Shown: positions 16,667 to 16,751 of the stretch, piece after piece
How the letters are laid out: every line of letters begins with the position of its first letter
Numbering within the stretch: the first letter of the stretch is position 1
Source of the DNA: Polyrhizophydium stewartii
Lineage: Eukaryota > Chytridiomycota > Chytridiomycetes > Rhizophydiales
NCBI GenBank assembly: GCA_027604665.1
Contig: JADGIZ010000291.1
Location: forward strand, 1 to 16,751
DNA: 16,751 nt
Reading direction: 5' to 3'
The notes under the pieces: generated by a model
What the model saw: only the letters and a program-made list of their open reading frames with translations
Told to the model about the DNA's origin: nothing
Databases searched by the model: none
Made by a program: the position numbers and the translations under genes

Positions 16667-16751
16667 GTTACTGCGCGCGGCGACGTCGGAATGTCAGCAA
16701 ACGGCCAGCCGGGCGTGCACGGATGGATGGATGGATGGATGGATGGGGGCG
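16667..16751 (-). promoter_or_regulatory. Upstream region of RPS2 (partial)
   Basis: Only 85 bases are in the window. They hold the leader and perhaps part of the core promoter, plus a GGAT microsatellite 55 bases before the start codon. No recognised ribosomal-protein gene motif was identified. Confidence 0.4.
16721..16744. repeat. Tetranucleotide microsatellite (GGAT)6
   Basis: Six perfect GGAT copies on the + strand are followed by a G run. They lie 55-78 bases upstream of the RPS2 start codon, so within its leader or promoter. Confidence 0.95.

Noticed and set aside
1..16751. A mobile element, defence system, biosynthetic cluster or CRISPR array
   Set aside because: No transposase, integrase, long terminal or inverted repeats, spaced repeats or clustered pathway genes were found. 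All eleven genes but the small ORF fit housekeeping families.

Overview
The window looks like a gene-dense, GC-rich stretch of a fungal nuclear genome. Eleven protein-coding genes are packed head-to-head, tail-to-tail or tandem, with intergenic gaps of 26 to about 410 bases. Most genes are broken by short GT-AG introns (many of 60-100 nt) with CTGAC/CTGAT-like branch sites close to the acceptor. The proteins are typical fungal/opisthokont ones: a Ubc15/UBE2G1-type E2, Sec22, Rad1, Hgh1, Pcc1, a TACC protein and a GCK-III kinase. Compactness, GC content and intron style suggest a small-genome basidiomycete, and a Ustilaginomycotina/Malassezia-like yeast is my best guess. That is inference: I could not search a database.

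Layout, left to right. 65-2863 (+): TACC-domain spindle protein, 6 exons. 3028-4188 (+): histidinol-phosphatase HIS2, 3 exons. 4268-4555 (-): possible small one-pass membrane protein. 4759-5939 (+): E2 enzyme of the Ubc15/UBE2G1 class, 5 exons. 6351-6751 (-): KEOPS subunit PCC1, 3 exons. 6778-8371 (+): HGH1, 5 exons, start codon only 26 bases from that of PCC1. 8780-9933 (-): R-SNARE SEC22, 4 exons. 10276-11833 (+): checkpoint clamp subunit RAD1, 6 exons. 11887-14634 (-): Ste20/GCK-III kinase, 12 exons by my model, one of only 2 nt. 14778-15722 (-): RbfA-like, probably mitochondrial, 2 exons. 15866-16666 (-): ribosomal protein uS5 (RPS2), intronless.

These are housekeeping genes from unrelated pathways: spindle, histidine synthesis, ubiquitin, tRNA t6A modification, eEF2 folding, vesicle fusion, DNA checkpoint, polarity signalling and ribosomes. 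I see no operon, gene cluster, mobile element, CRISPR array, tRNA or rRNA, and no new multi-gene system. The unusual biology lies in gene architecture: a predicted 2-nt microexon, a non-canonical GC-AG intron, a class of GTGCG splice donors, overlapping 3' ends and extremely close divergent starts. Exon boundaries were worked out by hand from splice signals, reading-frame continuity and family conservation. In every model the summed exon length is a multiple of three.
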